Positions 31,761 to 43,339 of a stretch of DNA of 64,000 nucleotides are shown piece by piece; positions within the stretch are counted from its first letter, which is position 1; every line of letters begins with the position of its first letter. Source of the stretch: Rhipicephalus microplus (taxonomy: Eukaryota; Arthropoda; Arachnida; Ixodida; Ixodidae); NCBI RefSeq assembly GCF_043290135.1, contig NC_134702.1, forward strand, positions 75,132,417 through 75,196,416. The letters run 5' to 3'. Below the pieces are notes generated by a model, which worked only from the letters and a program-made list of their open reading frames with translations, was not told where the DNA came from and ran no database searches. Made by a program: the position numbers and the translations under genes.

Positions 31761-33159
31761 GTTTGTATAGAATTTCGCATCAGCCGCAGCCGCGATTATT
31801 TAGGTTATTTCCCACAGCGTACTTAACTTAGAAGATCAAAATTCAAGATATTCGCCTTAGTTTTAAACTGGTCGAGTGCTACCATGCACTCATACATTTA
31901 TTTGAATTCACATTCCTCGGCTACATGTAACCTGAAGGAGAACGCGTCATTTGTATGCAGCATTCGCGCGAAAATCACTAATTTTTTCTCGAATATCTTT
32001 AAAAAATTCAGTTATTGTCGCAATGTTTTACAATGAATTTTGAATGTACGCAGATACATGCTTGATTAGAATTCGTAATTGTGCACATATATACAATTTT
32101 TTTCACTAGCACAGTGGTTTTGTGCATTTATTACATTAATCGGGTATATATAATATATATAATATGTTAACATATATGTGTGTATCAGTTCAATTTATCA
32201 GAGTACTCTTTTATTTTCATATAGAAATTATCAAGATTTTTTTTGCGTTTATGCGCACGCCTTTTTATCCTTCTGCGCATGTTACCTTTGATGTTCTAAT
32301 TGATGCTCTAAAGATCAACATTGACATTTGTCTCAACGTTGTCATGTTAAAATTACCTATATTATTTCTTGCCATTCTTGGGTAGACGAACTGTCAATTA
32401 CCTGTGGCACATATATAACCGCATACCTGCAAAAGTGTGCCACACACCTGGAAGAAAGGCTTTGACGACATTCGCGATGAGATTGCGGCATTATTCATGA
32501 CCTGGCGGGCAATCATATTCGTCAAACCATCTTACCTTCCCATACTAATTTGGTTAATTTGGTTTACCCAAAGCTAAGGGAGTGATCACGAGAGCAACCA
32601 GACGTAGGCGGCTAGGTAGATAGATAGACAGACCACTGAAGTCAATTTTTCCTTCTTAGTCAATTGAATTTTTTATAACGTTATCTGCTCACTGTCGAGC
32701 CTTGCTTGGTTATAAGTGCACATATAAATTAATAAAACGGCAGTTATTATTCAGGTACTGAGAGGTGCATGCAACGCAAAATATTTCTTAATTCAAATTA
32801 AAAATAAACTTCCCTTATCGAGATAGAAAACGGAGCTGGAGATACAGATGTTGTCACAATCATAGAATACCACCGCGGTCATTACACACATACATATCCA
32901 CACAAGGGGAAGGGCCGATCGTATATGCGTTCGAAGACAACGTAGCATTTGTTTGGCTTCGCTGCAGGACAGAAAATTCACGCGGTGAAGCATATTTGAT
33001 TTGCAGTAAAGCATATTTGTTGTGAGCATACCGAAAGCGGCGCTCCCTGATGTATAACAACTTGTAGGAGCTTCTTGAGCAAGCTCCCGCTAAGTTTGAA
33101 CAGCGCGATTGAATGCGGACAGAAGAGAACAAGCACATACACGTACACAGAAACATCCT
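31761..33159. other. spacer of the inverted duplication; no gene seen
   Basis: AT-rich loop between the two arms. It holds a short repeat near 32584-32632 (cagacgtaggcggctaggtagatag) whose like also occurs at 37740-37765 and, inverted, near 42013-42038. No protein domain. Confidence 0.55.
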
Positions 33160-34300
33160 TGCTGCACTATCATTGATCGAAGGTGTGCCTGTCAAAAATC
33201 TAGCTATATATCTAGCGAAAGGTATTGGACATTTTGGATTGATTGATTGATTTGTGGGGTTTAACGTCCCAAAACCATCATATGATTATGAGAGACGCCG
33301 TAGTGGAGGGCTCCGGAAATTTCGACCACCTGGGGTTCTTTAACGTACGCCCAAATCTGAGCACACGGGCCTACAACATTTCCGCCTCCGTCAGAAATGC
33401 AGCCGCCGCAGCCGGGAATCGAACCCGCGACCTGCGGGTCAGCAGCCGAGTACCTTAGCCACTAGACCACCGCGGCGGGGCAGACATTTTGGGTTGCTCA
33501 TAGCAAGCAGACTAATAAGAGTTAACATCGCTTGCGCATCAAATTGATATTTCCATGCGCTTTCACAGGTATGAATGCACACACAGATGCACGGATTGTA
33601 ACCTGACAATTCAGGGCTATGTAACGCACATTTTTTTTTTCGTTTCTACCGTTTTCAACTCAGGTCACAACGCCGCAATTTTTACTTGAACGAGTATATC
33701 AAAGTCAAAATTATCTCTAGAGACCAGATTTGTAATGACATGACGTGATTATCTCAAGCTATCATGCATACAAGTATGATGAGCAAACTAGCCCGCCAAC
33801 GCACTTCAGCTAGCTCACATGCTTTATATATAGTTGGATGTACATGTACATAATTCGTCAGACATTAAGAACCGTTTCTCATCTGACGATCTAATTCGTG
33901 CAGTATCGATTGTCATGTGTGTTTATGACGGTATGCCGCTTTATGAGAAAGGTGGCCATATCAGCTGTTTAAAGAAGAAACGCGCGTTATCGCAGAGGCT
34001 CACGCTGGGAGCACAGTTATAAAAACTGAGTTAGTAACCAGACTCTTAGTACGTTTTATACACTCAAATAGTCTAAAACAATCTAGAAGTTTCTCAAACA
34101 TTCTGGCGCTGCCTGCGCCGATCAATTTTTTATGGTTATATCGATCATATAAAAAAGAAATGAGCAAGCGTGGAATATCACCGCTACTGTATACAACCAA
34201 ATCTCTTTCAAAGACTCACTCACAACTTTTCTACACGTACCCACCGGAAATATCAACAATAAAAATTAAGTCGTACAATAAACTCGGCTGTTATAACTAA
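33160..34300 (-). repeat. right arm of the inverted duplication, interrupted by a SINE
   Basis: Homologous to 31088-31760 on the opposite strand and split by the Ruka-like SINE at 33238-33482. Once the SINE is discounted the block order agrees with the left arm. Many substitutions and small indels show the duplication is old, while the SINE inside is better preserved. Confidence 0.78.
33238..33482 (-). mobile_element. Ruka-like tRNA-derived SINE, near-consensus, with TSD
   Basis: This is the best copy in the window. The minus strand has A box tggtctagtgg and B box ggttcgattcc, both perfect RNA polymerase III promoter matches, then the complete body and a (TCAA)n tail. gacattttgg flanks it on both sides (33228-33237 and 33483-33492), a 10-bp target-site duplication. 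The insertion interrupts the right arm of the inverted duplication, whose left arm preserves the empty site. It is probably the youngest SINE here. Confidence 0.96.
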
Positions 34301-34879
34301 TACAGTTGTGATTGTCACATTGGTTTTACATCATGCTGTTAATTGTCGCCTTTACGTATTTCTTACACAACTTGTTTCATTTGCAGTACAAGTTCGTTCT
34401 GCAAAATATTTACGGGTGCCAAGTTCATCTTGGGTTCTCTCGAGAGAACCCAATATGTAAGCATTCAGTTTATGTAGCTGCAATTAACACCAAAAATTTG
34501 GTTCCTTAGATTCATCAACTGCAATAACGTTTGTTGTGCAGTGATGATAAACATGTACGTGCACGTACACGTTAAAATATATGTGACCATACTTGAAGTC
34601 ATCTGCAGTATCAACTAAACAGCTTACTACTGCAGTTCTCTGCAAATCGGATTCTTTCTGAAACGTATATTGAAAGTTTTTTACCAAATAAATACCAAAC
34701 ATTTAAAAGACATTTCCTTTCTGTCCATATTTGTATATATAGATATAGAATTGCTGGCATATTCTTTCATAACAGTTTGGCAAAAGTGGCATACTTATTA
34801 CATACCAAATGTAATTTGCTTTGAAAAAAATGACTTCCAGAGTTTTTGTGAAGCACTTGTTTAGAATGTAATGGGTGGC
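34301..34879. other. unassigned, contains a 24-bp perfect palindrome
   Basis: AT-rich. At 34430-34453 a perfect palindrome is centred on ctcgag with ttgggtt at one end and aacccaa at the other. Otherwise no feature recognised. Confidence 0.6.
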
Positions 34880-36560
34880 ACATGCACAGTGCATGCAGGT
34901 GTAGTATTGAATACTACTATTTTAGGAGGGAATATCAGCGCTGTTGATGAAATAGAGAGAAGGCAATAGGACACACATGCTGCGTCTGTGATTTTCACCA
35001 CATATTTTCTTTATATATTGCTCATCATAAATTCATGGCTACATCAAGTCTATGCAAATGCAGCCTAATAATTGAGACACTTCCTTAATGTGACCCAGCA
35101 AATACTGCCCTAACTTGATGCAGCATATTTTGGCTCTATTATGAGTCATATAGAATGCTTGGCATAGACACACACTAAAGAATGACTGGTATATAAATCC
35201 TGACAAAAGGAAATAACTACATTTAGGACAGGATAGGTGCCACATTGCTTGTAACGTTGGTCTCAGGTTTTATTTCTTTTCCAGTTGAAACAAGCACATA
35301 TACTCTGTTAATTCTTTGTTCAAAATATCCCAATTGGTAATTAGTCACCAAATCCGTACTCGTTCCTGGGACGTGCTTATACGGTATAGAAGAAAGCGTT
35401 TTTCTTTGCTGTGTTTTATACATGGCTACAGCAGTACAGGGGCGATGCATACACCCCTGGCATCAACAAAGCCATAGAGAAAACCAGGGTTTAAATATTG
35501 CTTTATTTTAAACGCACAAGATTGTGATATCCTATTACATATGAGTGCTAGGTCTTTGAAATCATTTGTCCTTTCTGCTTCAGCTTTAGAATTTCTAGCA
35601 TGTTTTCAACTTCCTGCAAAAGTGGTATACCCATTTTCTGTTTTTTTTGTTATAGAACCTGTGCGTAACAAACTGGAGATTCTGCTCCTATACTAGACTC
35701 TGAAATGAATATCTCCCTCATTTATTGTGTGGAGTACCTTTTCACTATGTGCTTAGTAGCACACTTTGGGGGCGTAATACTGAATACGTCTATTTTAGGG
35801 GAGAATCATGCAGCACTGTAAATAAATTAGAGGGAAGGCAACAGTTACAACATGAATCTGCCATTTTCACCTTGTCTTTCAATTATGGTGCTGTATAATT
35901 TATTTCTCATAAAGAAACTGCATGGCAGAATTCAGTATTGGCAAATGCAGCACAGTTCTATCTTGATATAGGCTACTGTACATAATTTTTGTAGAGCAGA
36001 CCGTGCTGTAAAAAAAAAAAACAGAGCTTGATTGAAGCTGAAGATGCAGGATGGTTTTGCCCCAGTGTGTATCAGAAGATGCTCAGCATAGACACATAAC
36101 AAAAATGACTGGAGATATTAGTTATACCAATAGAAAATAAGTATACTCAGCAGAGCAATAATGCAGCATTGTGTGTTACCTTGTAACTGGTTTTTATCCG
36201 TTTTTTTGTTGATGAAACCACGCAATTCTGTATAACGTGGAAAAAGCACCGTTAGCAATATGTCACCTATGTTGTAATTCACACAGAGGAACATGGAACA
36301 TTTGGAACACACATGGAACATTTACCATACAGCATAAAGGTTGTTTTTATTTGCTGCATTGCATAAAACATGAATATAACTGCACATGGAGTATGCATGC
36401 ATGTGTGGCATCGACAAAACCACACAGGAGACAGAATTAGGAACATCAGTTTATTTTGAGGGACATAAAATGTCCCATTCTTCTTTGATACTGACGGGTA
36501 AGAGATCGACGAATCCAACTTTTTTCGCACATACTGTGAACAAATTACAAAATTCTTTGT
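34880..36560. repeat. diverged tandem duplication, units of roughly 0.85-0.95 kb
   Basis: Unit 1 (about 34880-35640) and unit 2 (about 35745-36560) share an ordered series of blocks: ctattttaggagggaat/ctattttaggggagaat, agagagaaggcaa/agagggaaggcaa, gcaaatgcagc, catagacacacacta/catagacacataac, gaatgactgg/aaatgactgg, tggcatcaacaaagcca/tggcatcgacaaaacca and tttattttaaa/tttattttgag. Minus-strand frames in both units are short and not clearly coding, so an exon-duplication explanation cannot be shown. Confidence 0.65.
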
Positions 36561-37194
36561 TTCTGCAAACTCTTTCAGCAAGAAGACAAGAGCGAGTGAT
36601 TTGTGCAACATGGTAATCATATGGAATAAGACACACTGATTAGATGCTCGTTACAAGTCACTTAGTGGTTGTTTCCTCGGAACACATACTTTACTTTGCC
36701 ATAGCGAGAATGCAGTTCCAGACAACGCACCCAACATGTGAGGCTTTAAACGTACTAGTCTTTTTTTTGGTTGCATTGGGGACCACTTCATAGACAAGAG
36801 GACAATAAATCTATCTGGGATAGAATACAGTGTATACCATAGTATAAATGACAATGCACTTTCACCAGTTTCCTCCAGCAATGTGAAGCACGATAAAAAT
36901 AAGACACATCTTTCCTTTAAAGTTGAATACATGCGGTAATCAAGCTTTCAGAATTGAGACGTTGCAAGGCACCCATTTCATATATTAAGCACCCTCTTGG
37001 AAAGCAAATAGTATGTACCAGAGCAAAGCGGTGCCAGGTATGTGCCGGCGTGAAAGAAGATGTCGTTCGTGTGGTTCGTGCTTGCCGGGTTTCTGTCTGA
37101 ACCAGCTCGTTGTGGCTAACATTTTGTCAATAATATTACTCTTCGTAGGCGTACTTGCTTGTTGCATTGTAACTAGTTGTAGAGATGTGACTGC

Positions 37195-37262
37195 CGTGGC
37201 CGGTATGAAACTCTCGAACTTAGGGTCGGCAGGCGAGCACCTTAGCCTCTGATCCACCGTTG
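37195..37262 (-). mobile_element. old tRNA-derived SINE head
   Basis: The minus strand gives caacggtggatcagaggcta (A box with one mismatch), cgcctgccgacc, and a damaged B box (agttcgagag). The SINE body does not follow, so only the head is preserved. Confidence 0.45.
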
Positions 37263-37672
37263 TGGACGCAACTTCATGCAGTCGTGTCGCTCTGGGGTAG
37301 AAAATTGGCTACTTCACAAAATGCCTAGGTTCACTTTTGGCTTTAACTGTGATTTTTATTCGGTATAGTCTAGAAATACTTTACTTTCCGGCATTGTCAC
37401 TAAAACAGGCTGCAGATTTTTTTTGACATAAGCTTTTTAATGTTATTATGGTAAGATTTCCAATGTTTGTTTGAGCGATACTTGAGAATAAAGCCTTACT
37501 GTGGGCTTATAACCTGCGGGACACGCCCAAATTTCATGGCTTACGGGTATGCATCGAATGTGTATGGGAAAGGGTTTCATGATTTACGCGACAAGTATTT
37601 CATGTCATTCAGGCCATGTTAAGTTAGTCATGTTTGTCTTACACTCATACTCTTATATGCCAATTGTGGTAC

Positions 37673-37746
37673 GTACTAGTAAAGGAGGCGAGCACCCAGA
37701 CGTTCGTACTAGTGCGTACTAGTAAAGGACCCGAGCACCCAGACGT
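37673..37746. repeat. 43-bp tandem duplication
   Basis: gtactagtaaagga at 37673 and 37716, each followed by gagcacccagacgt, gives two units spaced 43 bp apart. The adjoining gtaggcagctagatat (from 37745) is shared with repeats near 32605 and 42013. Confidence 0.75.
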
Positions 37747-40700
37747 AGGCAGCTAGATATATGGATATATTAAAACGGTCAAAATACCTTTAATTTGCGA
37801 AAAAATGCTTTGATACTGGGATGGTGCACACACACTTAAGACCGAATTGGAAGATCGTTTGGAACATAGTAAAAGATTGGGCATGCGACAACATTTTTCA
37901 CATATTAAAAGTGGAGCTGTTTAAGCAGAGCATTGGTTTGCGATGGAAGAACAAAAATAACAATCATCATGAACGAGCACATGCTCTGTTTGGCCTCTTG
38001 TTCATCTTTGTCCTGCTGTGCTTCGCTCCCAGAACACATGTGCCGATATGTCCGTGCATTAAGACTGATGGACTAGAGAATGAGTGCGAAGAGAATGAAA
38101 TTTCGGCAAAAACATTTCAACGAGACGGCATTCGAATCTATGTACTGACAATCTGAAAACAACCAATCGGCTATCAAGGCATGCTAGCAAAATTTATCAT
38201 AACCTTTTATAGTATATTGTGCAAGGAGGTTGGAAAGATAAGCAAGAGTGAGGAACAGGGAAAGAGGTGCGGAGAGAGAAGGTGTCGCACAGAAAGAATA
38301 AGGAAGGAACAGAATCGAAAGGTAAGAGAAAAAGGTGAAAAAAGAGAAATGGAATGGAACCTAAATTAGAAAGAAAAATAAATTGTAAAATAAAAGAAAG
38401 AAAAATAGAGGAAGAAAACATACTAATAACACAAAAACAAGAAAGTTTGTTCAGTAACATTTCTTTGAGGCTTGGCACCACTATTGCAAATCTGCCTCAA
38501 TATTTTTGTCCCATTGTTATCACGTGAGAACAACACTCAGCATTGGTTGCAGATTAAATCAAAGGCCTGAAAAACGTGCCCAGCCGACCTTTTTCGAGTG
38601 ACCAAGCCTACACAAAACACTCTGAATCCGATATTCTTACCCTAGTGACGAGGCCCTGCGGTCGACCATGAGGATTGTCTCTGCAGAATACAAACATTTC
38701 TTCTTCTGTCACTGCTAAATTTCGCAAGGCATCAAGCGAGCATGCTCAAGTCTTCAGAAGCTGTTTTGTACTTTACAAGGAAGAAAGTTGTGCCATTTTG
38801 CTAAGTAGAACTCGCACTTATTTCGTGCTTCTTGCCCTTGATAACATGTTCAGGCAAATCACACAGATGTAATTTGTCTCAAGCTTTTGTTCCACAAGCA
38901 CCCCGTGCAGCCAGAACATAACAACAGAGAAATGTTTTTTATCTTGTAATCAGCACCCATATTTCAGCCATTCTGAATGTCGGTACCGTCCTCTCTCTCT
39001 CTCATTTTGACGACAAATCTCTCTCAGAAATGTCCATTATATAAGATGCTGTAAAAAGGCCTTTTAAATTGCATTACTTGGCGTTTTTCGCCCCGTCTTC
39101 CTCGTCAATTTTGTGCACCATGCTAGTCTTTGCAGGACTGAACTTTGTGATTGTGGTCCACCAGATCAGGTGAGTTTGATACCTTTGGGTTCCTTTTAAT
39201 GGTGTGCTTCATTATAAGGTTAGTAAGGAGACGGTGCAGGGGTGTGTATTTGTTCTTTTTGCGTCCTCGTTTTTTGCTGTGTCGATTTCAACGTACAAGC
39301 AATGAATCTGGACAGAGATTTGAAAATAGTCAGCACAACTGCAGATAAAGCAACATTAGTGACACGAAAACAAGCACAGGCTTCCAACTGAAATTTTATG
39401 AAACATACAATATATAGCCCATATCCAAAATAGTAACATGCTCGTGCTAAAAAAAGATTTAGGTGAAAGTGCACGGAAACAAACTGTAAAAAAAACCAAT
39501 GCAAAATACCACATGGCGATGAGTACTGGTAAGCCAGTTCTTCAACAGAAAGGAACATCGAAGGCTTAATGTCACCAGCTTCCTTTAGCTATTCATGCAG
39601 CCTTTATGATAATCCTGGTGCTTTCATAAAGCTGAGCTGCAATAGCTTTTGTTTTCTCAAACAGAGGCTGGCAACCACATTCTCAACAATAAGAAGCCAA
39701 AGAACCATCTCTATCTACAGTTTTTACCTTTTCACAATGTTCCTGCAACCGTATATTCAGGCACTTTTCTCTTTGACCCACATAACTATGTCCACAGAAC
39801 CAAGATATGCTGTAATCAATGCCTCCTGTGCAGCCAACCAAGTTTTCCCGTGCATAGATTGGCTATGGTTCAAAGCTCTTTTAACATCACAAGTTAAATT
39901 ACATAAATGAGACTCCTTATTCAGTGCATTGGTAAAACCGGAAAGTATCTTAACATATGGTTACAGGGAAATTAGCAGGGAAATTAGCAAAAAGTAAAAT
40001 ACATTGGTAGAGACGTTTCTTTGGGTTCTCATAATTAGAAGTACGATTGCCAGTGCCTTTTAGAGAAAATACAAGCTCTTATAACTCATCTCCATTATGG
40101 CACCCAGAACAAATATTTTTGACTGCAAAAAACTGGCTTACCTGGATTCATTGGCATGTTCTATGTCGCTTTTTGTTTCTGTTTTTTCTGGTCTGTGTGA
40201 TTTTATGCTTTACTTCAATTTTTTTTCAGCATAAGAACATTGTTTTTATTTCGGGTGTAGGCAACACATTTGGGAGTTGAAATACATTTCAACTGGATGT
40301 CGGCCCTATTCTCGTCACACTTGTGCTGCTGTGTTTACCGCTGAGCGGTTTGAAGTATGGAATACCAGCTAGTGCGCAGCCACATATGTTGCTCCATGCG
40401 CAGAAACCTTAGGGTGCTAGCCGCACGCCTGAATTTGAATGTTTTTTCATCGCTCGTGCAGCCATGGAAGCGAATAGCGAGGCTTGATTGAGCATGCGGG
40501 TGTCGCAAGGGCACTTTCTATCGAAAGTTAATTTATGCACCGTGATTGACTCATCTCCACATCTAACGCAATCAAGAAACTTGGACTGGACAGCCATCGA
40601 AGTTATATCGTGTGATGCCTGTACTTTGAAATCCGAAATGGTCGGCAGCTTTTCTGAATAATGTAGTGGTTAAAGTACCGCGCATTTGAAAGCTCAGCCT

Positions 40701-41496
40701 ATACGAGTTCGATGCTACTACGCATGTAAAATGAAGTATTCGATGAACAAGCGCAAGAATCTGAGCAGGTAGCCGAGCGGCCGCGCAAACCACAAAACTA
40801 CAAGCGCACCCAGCAAAACTGGCAACACGTACGGACTACCACACCATCACCACTGCACACACAACAAAAGTAAATATCACGGATGTCAAAGAGCACTGAA
40901 ACAGGTTGACGAGTCCTAGACATCGTGGCCATCACGCAAGCTCAGGCGAACCACAAAATTCAGCGGTTACAAACGCGAACACAATCTAACTAATCACGTT
41001 CACAAAGCACATTGCAACGACAAACACAATCACAGTGTGCGCCAAAGACATGAACACCGACCCGACAATAAACACGAAAAAAATACGCCCGATGTGCCTT
41101 TATCACAAGAAAAGCTTCCACAGGTTGCCTGAACCGCCATTGTAAACTTTGACGAAAAGCCGCAATGTTCTACAAATCCGCCTAGATTCGAGCCAAGTTG
41201 GGGGAAAATAGCGTTTCCGTTATTTTGACCGGGTGAATATAGCATACCGGCTATTCTCACCAGGTCGCAGCAGCGGCGGCCATAGTGCTCCAACTTGCAA
41301 ACGACTTGAAGGCCACTTGGCTCGGCCAAAGTCAGGACAAATTTCAAGTCAGCTGCGGGGATGGCTTGAAGGCGACTTCATGCGTTATTCCAACATGGCC
41401 ACCTCTCCAGTGGACGTCACGTGGAGGGTGGCCGTTTTTGAGTTTGCTTGCCTCGCCATAAGCGTAGCGTTTTCTTAGGCACACTGCCTGCCGGAA

Positions 41497-42000
41497 ATGC
41501 TTGGACCCGCTTTACGTGACCGAGAAAATCCGATGGATTTTTTCGACGAGCAACAATTTCACGCTCGGTACAGATTCACGAAGAACGCCGTGCGGCAGCT
41601 GCTGGCTATGTTGCCCCTCCGTGAAAGTGAGGACAACCGAAGACAGCCTGTGCCTCCAGTGTTACAGCTACTGATTGCTCTTGGGTTCTGCGGCGCTGGC
41701 ACATTCCAAACAGTCACCGGGAATCTCGTCCGCATTCCGTAGTCGACAGTATGCCGTGCAGTCGGAAAACTTACGCTACTCATCGCGAAGCACCTGTACG
41801 TGATGCAGGTGCGCTATCCGCAGTCGGTGGCACTTTCTATAGTTATTCGGGACATTTATGAAGTGGCTGATTTCTCTGGCGTTACAGGTTGTGTCGACTA
41901 CACACGCATGCGTATTAATAGTCCCGGTGGTGACGACGCCGAAGTGTTCCGCTCGCAAAGGCTATTTCTGTTTAAATGCGAAGCATTTCTTAGCGAACTT
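41497..42000 (+). pseudogene. PIF/Harbinger (HARBI1-like) transposase fossil
   Basis: The ATG at 41497 starts a frame with HARYRFTKNAVRQLL, RRQPVPPVLQLLIALGF and GAGTFQTVTGNLVRIP, the N-terminal pattern of Harbinger-type transposases. A TAG at 41740-41742 interrupts it exactly where IPxSTVCR is expected. The frame then continues with STVCRAVGKLTLLIAKHL, and after a further change DFSGVTGCVDYTRMRI, PGGDDAEVF and a final frame-shifted RKGYFCLNAK. The first catalytic Asp (GCVD) is present; the C-terminal catalytic half is missing. These enzymes cut and paste DNA through a DDE domain. The copy is dead, and its terminal repeats were not identified. Confidence 0.85.
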
Positions 42001-42119
42001 CGGCGACTTTGAGCGTATATATCTATCTAGCCACCAACGACTTTTAGCTCTCCTGGCTGTTTCTATGATGGTATCAATCCCAACCTTGGTATGGCATAAC
42101 AAGGCTGTATGAAGAACAT
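42001..42119. other. junction between Harbinger fossil and satellite array
   Basis: The transposase homology stops near 42000. Sequence including tatctatctagccaccaacg begins before the array; a relative of it occurs inverted near 32605 and 37745. It may be the outer end of the satellite-bearing element. Confidence 0.4.
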
Positions 42120-42930
42120 GTTTGAATAGTCATAATATGACAATCTTGACATGTTTGTCATGAATGTCATGATTTACACTTCATTGACCTGCAGCTCATG
42201 CGGTGGTTTCGTTTACATGGCATGTTGCAAAACTGGTATGGTAAGACATGATTCCTTGGCGAACACAAGCGACAAACTCTTACATGAAAATTAAAACATT
42301 CGTGTCATGTAACAACATGACTACATGCCACGCTCATGATGCGCTCGCCACCGTTTGGCTAGCGTCCCATATGCCAAATTTGGTATTACGGTACGTGAAT
42401 GGATAACGAAGGTATGTGACTGGTTCAAACGTGATAAAAACGAGACGCGTGTCATGTAACAACATGACTACGTGCTACGCTCATGACGCGCTCGCAGCCA
42501 TTTCGCTAGCTTCAATTGTGCTAAACTTGATATTACGTGACCCGAACGGATGACATGAGTAAATGACACATGCAAACATGATAATCTCGACATGCGTGTC
42601 ATGAACAACATGACTACATGCCACACTCATGATGCGCTCGCGGCCGTTTCTCTAGCTTCACATGTACCAAATTCGGTATCGCTCGACGCGAATGGACGAC
42701 ATAGGTAAATGACACAGACAAACATGATAATCACGACATGCGTGTCATGTAACAATATGACTACATGCCACACTCATGATGCGCTCGCGGACGTTTTGCT
42801 TTCTTCACAGAAGCCAAATTTAGCATTACGAGACGTCAATGGATGACGAAATTATGTGACGGGTGCAACATGATAATCATGAGATGCGTGTCATGTGAGA
42901 ACATGAGTACATTCCACAGTCAAGGTGCCA
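42120..42930. repeat. ~147-bp satellite-like array, about five copies
   Basis: The marker aacaacatgactac, or a close variant, starts at 42311, 42458, 42604, 42751 and 42897, giving periods of 147, 146, 147 and 146 bp. Each unit carries the near-palindromic catgcgtgtcatg core, catgatgcgctcgc and a gccaaatttggtatta-type block. The monomer is the same as at 28670-29110. Units differ from one another at many sites, so the array is not recently homogenised. Confidence 0.9.
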
Positions 42931-43339
42931 ATACATTTCGACGTGACGCTGTGTGCGTGTTTGCCAGCGTTCATTCCGACGCGTCACGCCAACGTTGCAA
43001 TGCCAGGCGCCGATCTTGCCATATACACGCAGGCGCGTGCCGCACTGCGTTCCTTTGACGCACGCCCGTTTCAGCGCATCCGGCATCCCTGCGTCACAAA
43101 AAGAGAGAGACGCGGTGTTGTCAGCATGTCGCAATTCGCACTGGTTGTGACGGGCGCTGGTCGCGCCGGTTGCGCCTGGCGTCAGGCTATAGAGTGCTCG
43201 CGTTTTGCTAACGTAGTGTCGCTGTGCCCAGCGTGCGCACGCGTTAACGCAACATTGGGGTATATTGGGCCCTTAATGATGTATTCGTGGCCGGAAGTTC
43301 TAATGTATTAGCTGTGCAAGGCCAGTTCCTATTTCTTCG
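42931..43339. other. CpG-rich, no recognisable feature
   Basis: Notably rich in CG dinucleotides compared with its AT-rich neighbours. Lies between the satellite array and the I-group element, and could be the 5' UTR/promoter of the latter. Nothing specific is provable. Confidence 0.4.

Larger units (their letters stand above)
36561..41403. other. long unassigned stretch with a few small repeats
   Basis: No domain-bearing frame in nearly 5 kb. Small items seen: an old tRNA-derived SINE head on the minus strand at 37195-37262, a 43-bp tandem duplication at 37673-37746, a purine-rich run at 38220-38440, a CT run at 38990-39005, and a weak tRNA-like string at 40650-40725. The latter has a gtagtggttaaagtaccgcgc A-box part and a gagttcgatgct B-box part. 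Confidence 0.5.

Noticed and set aside
40650..40725. tRNA gene
   Set aside because: A-box- and B-box-like strings are present, but the arms do not pair well by eye and nothing supports a functional tRNA.
42120..42930. CRISPR-like array
   Set aside because: The ~147-bp units are contiguous and similar throughout with no alternating repeat/spacer pattern, and the DNA is eukaryotic.
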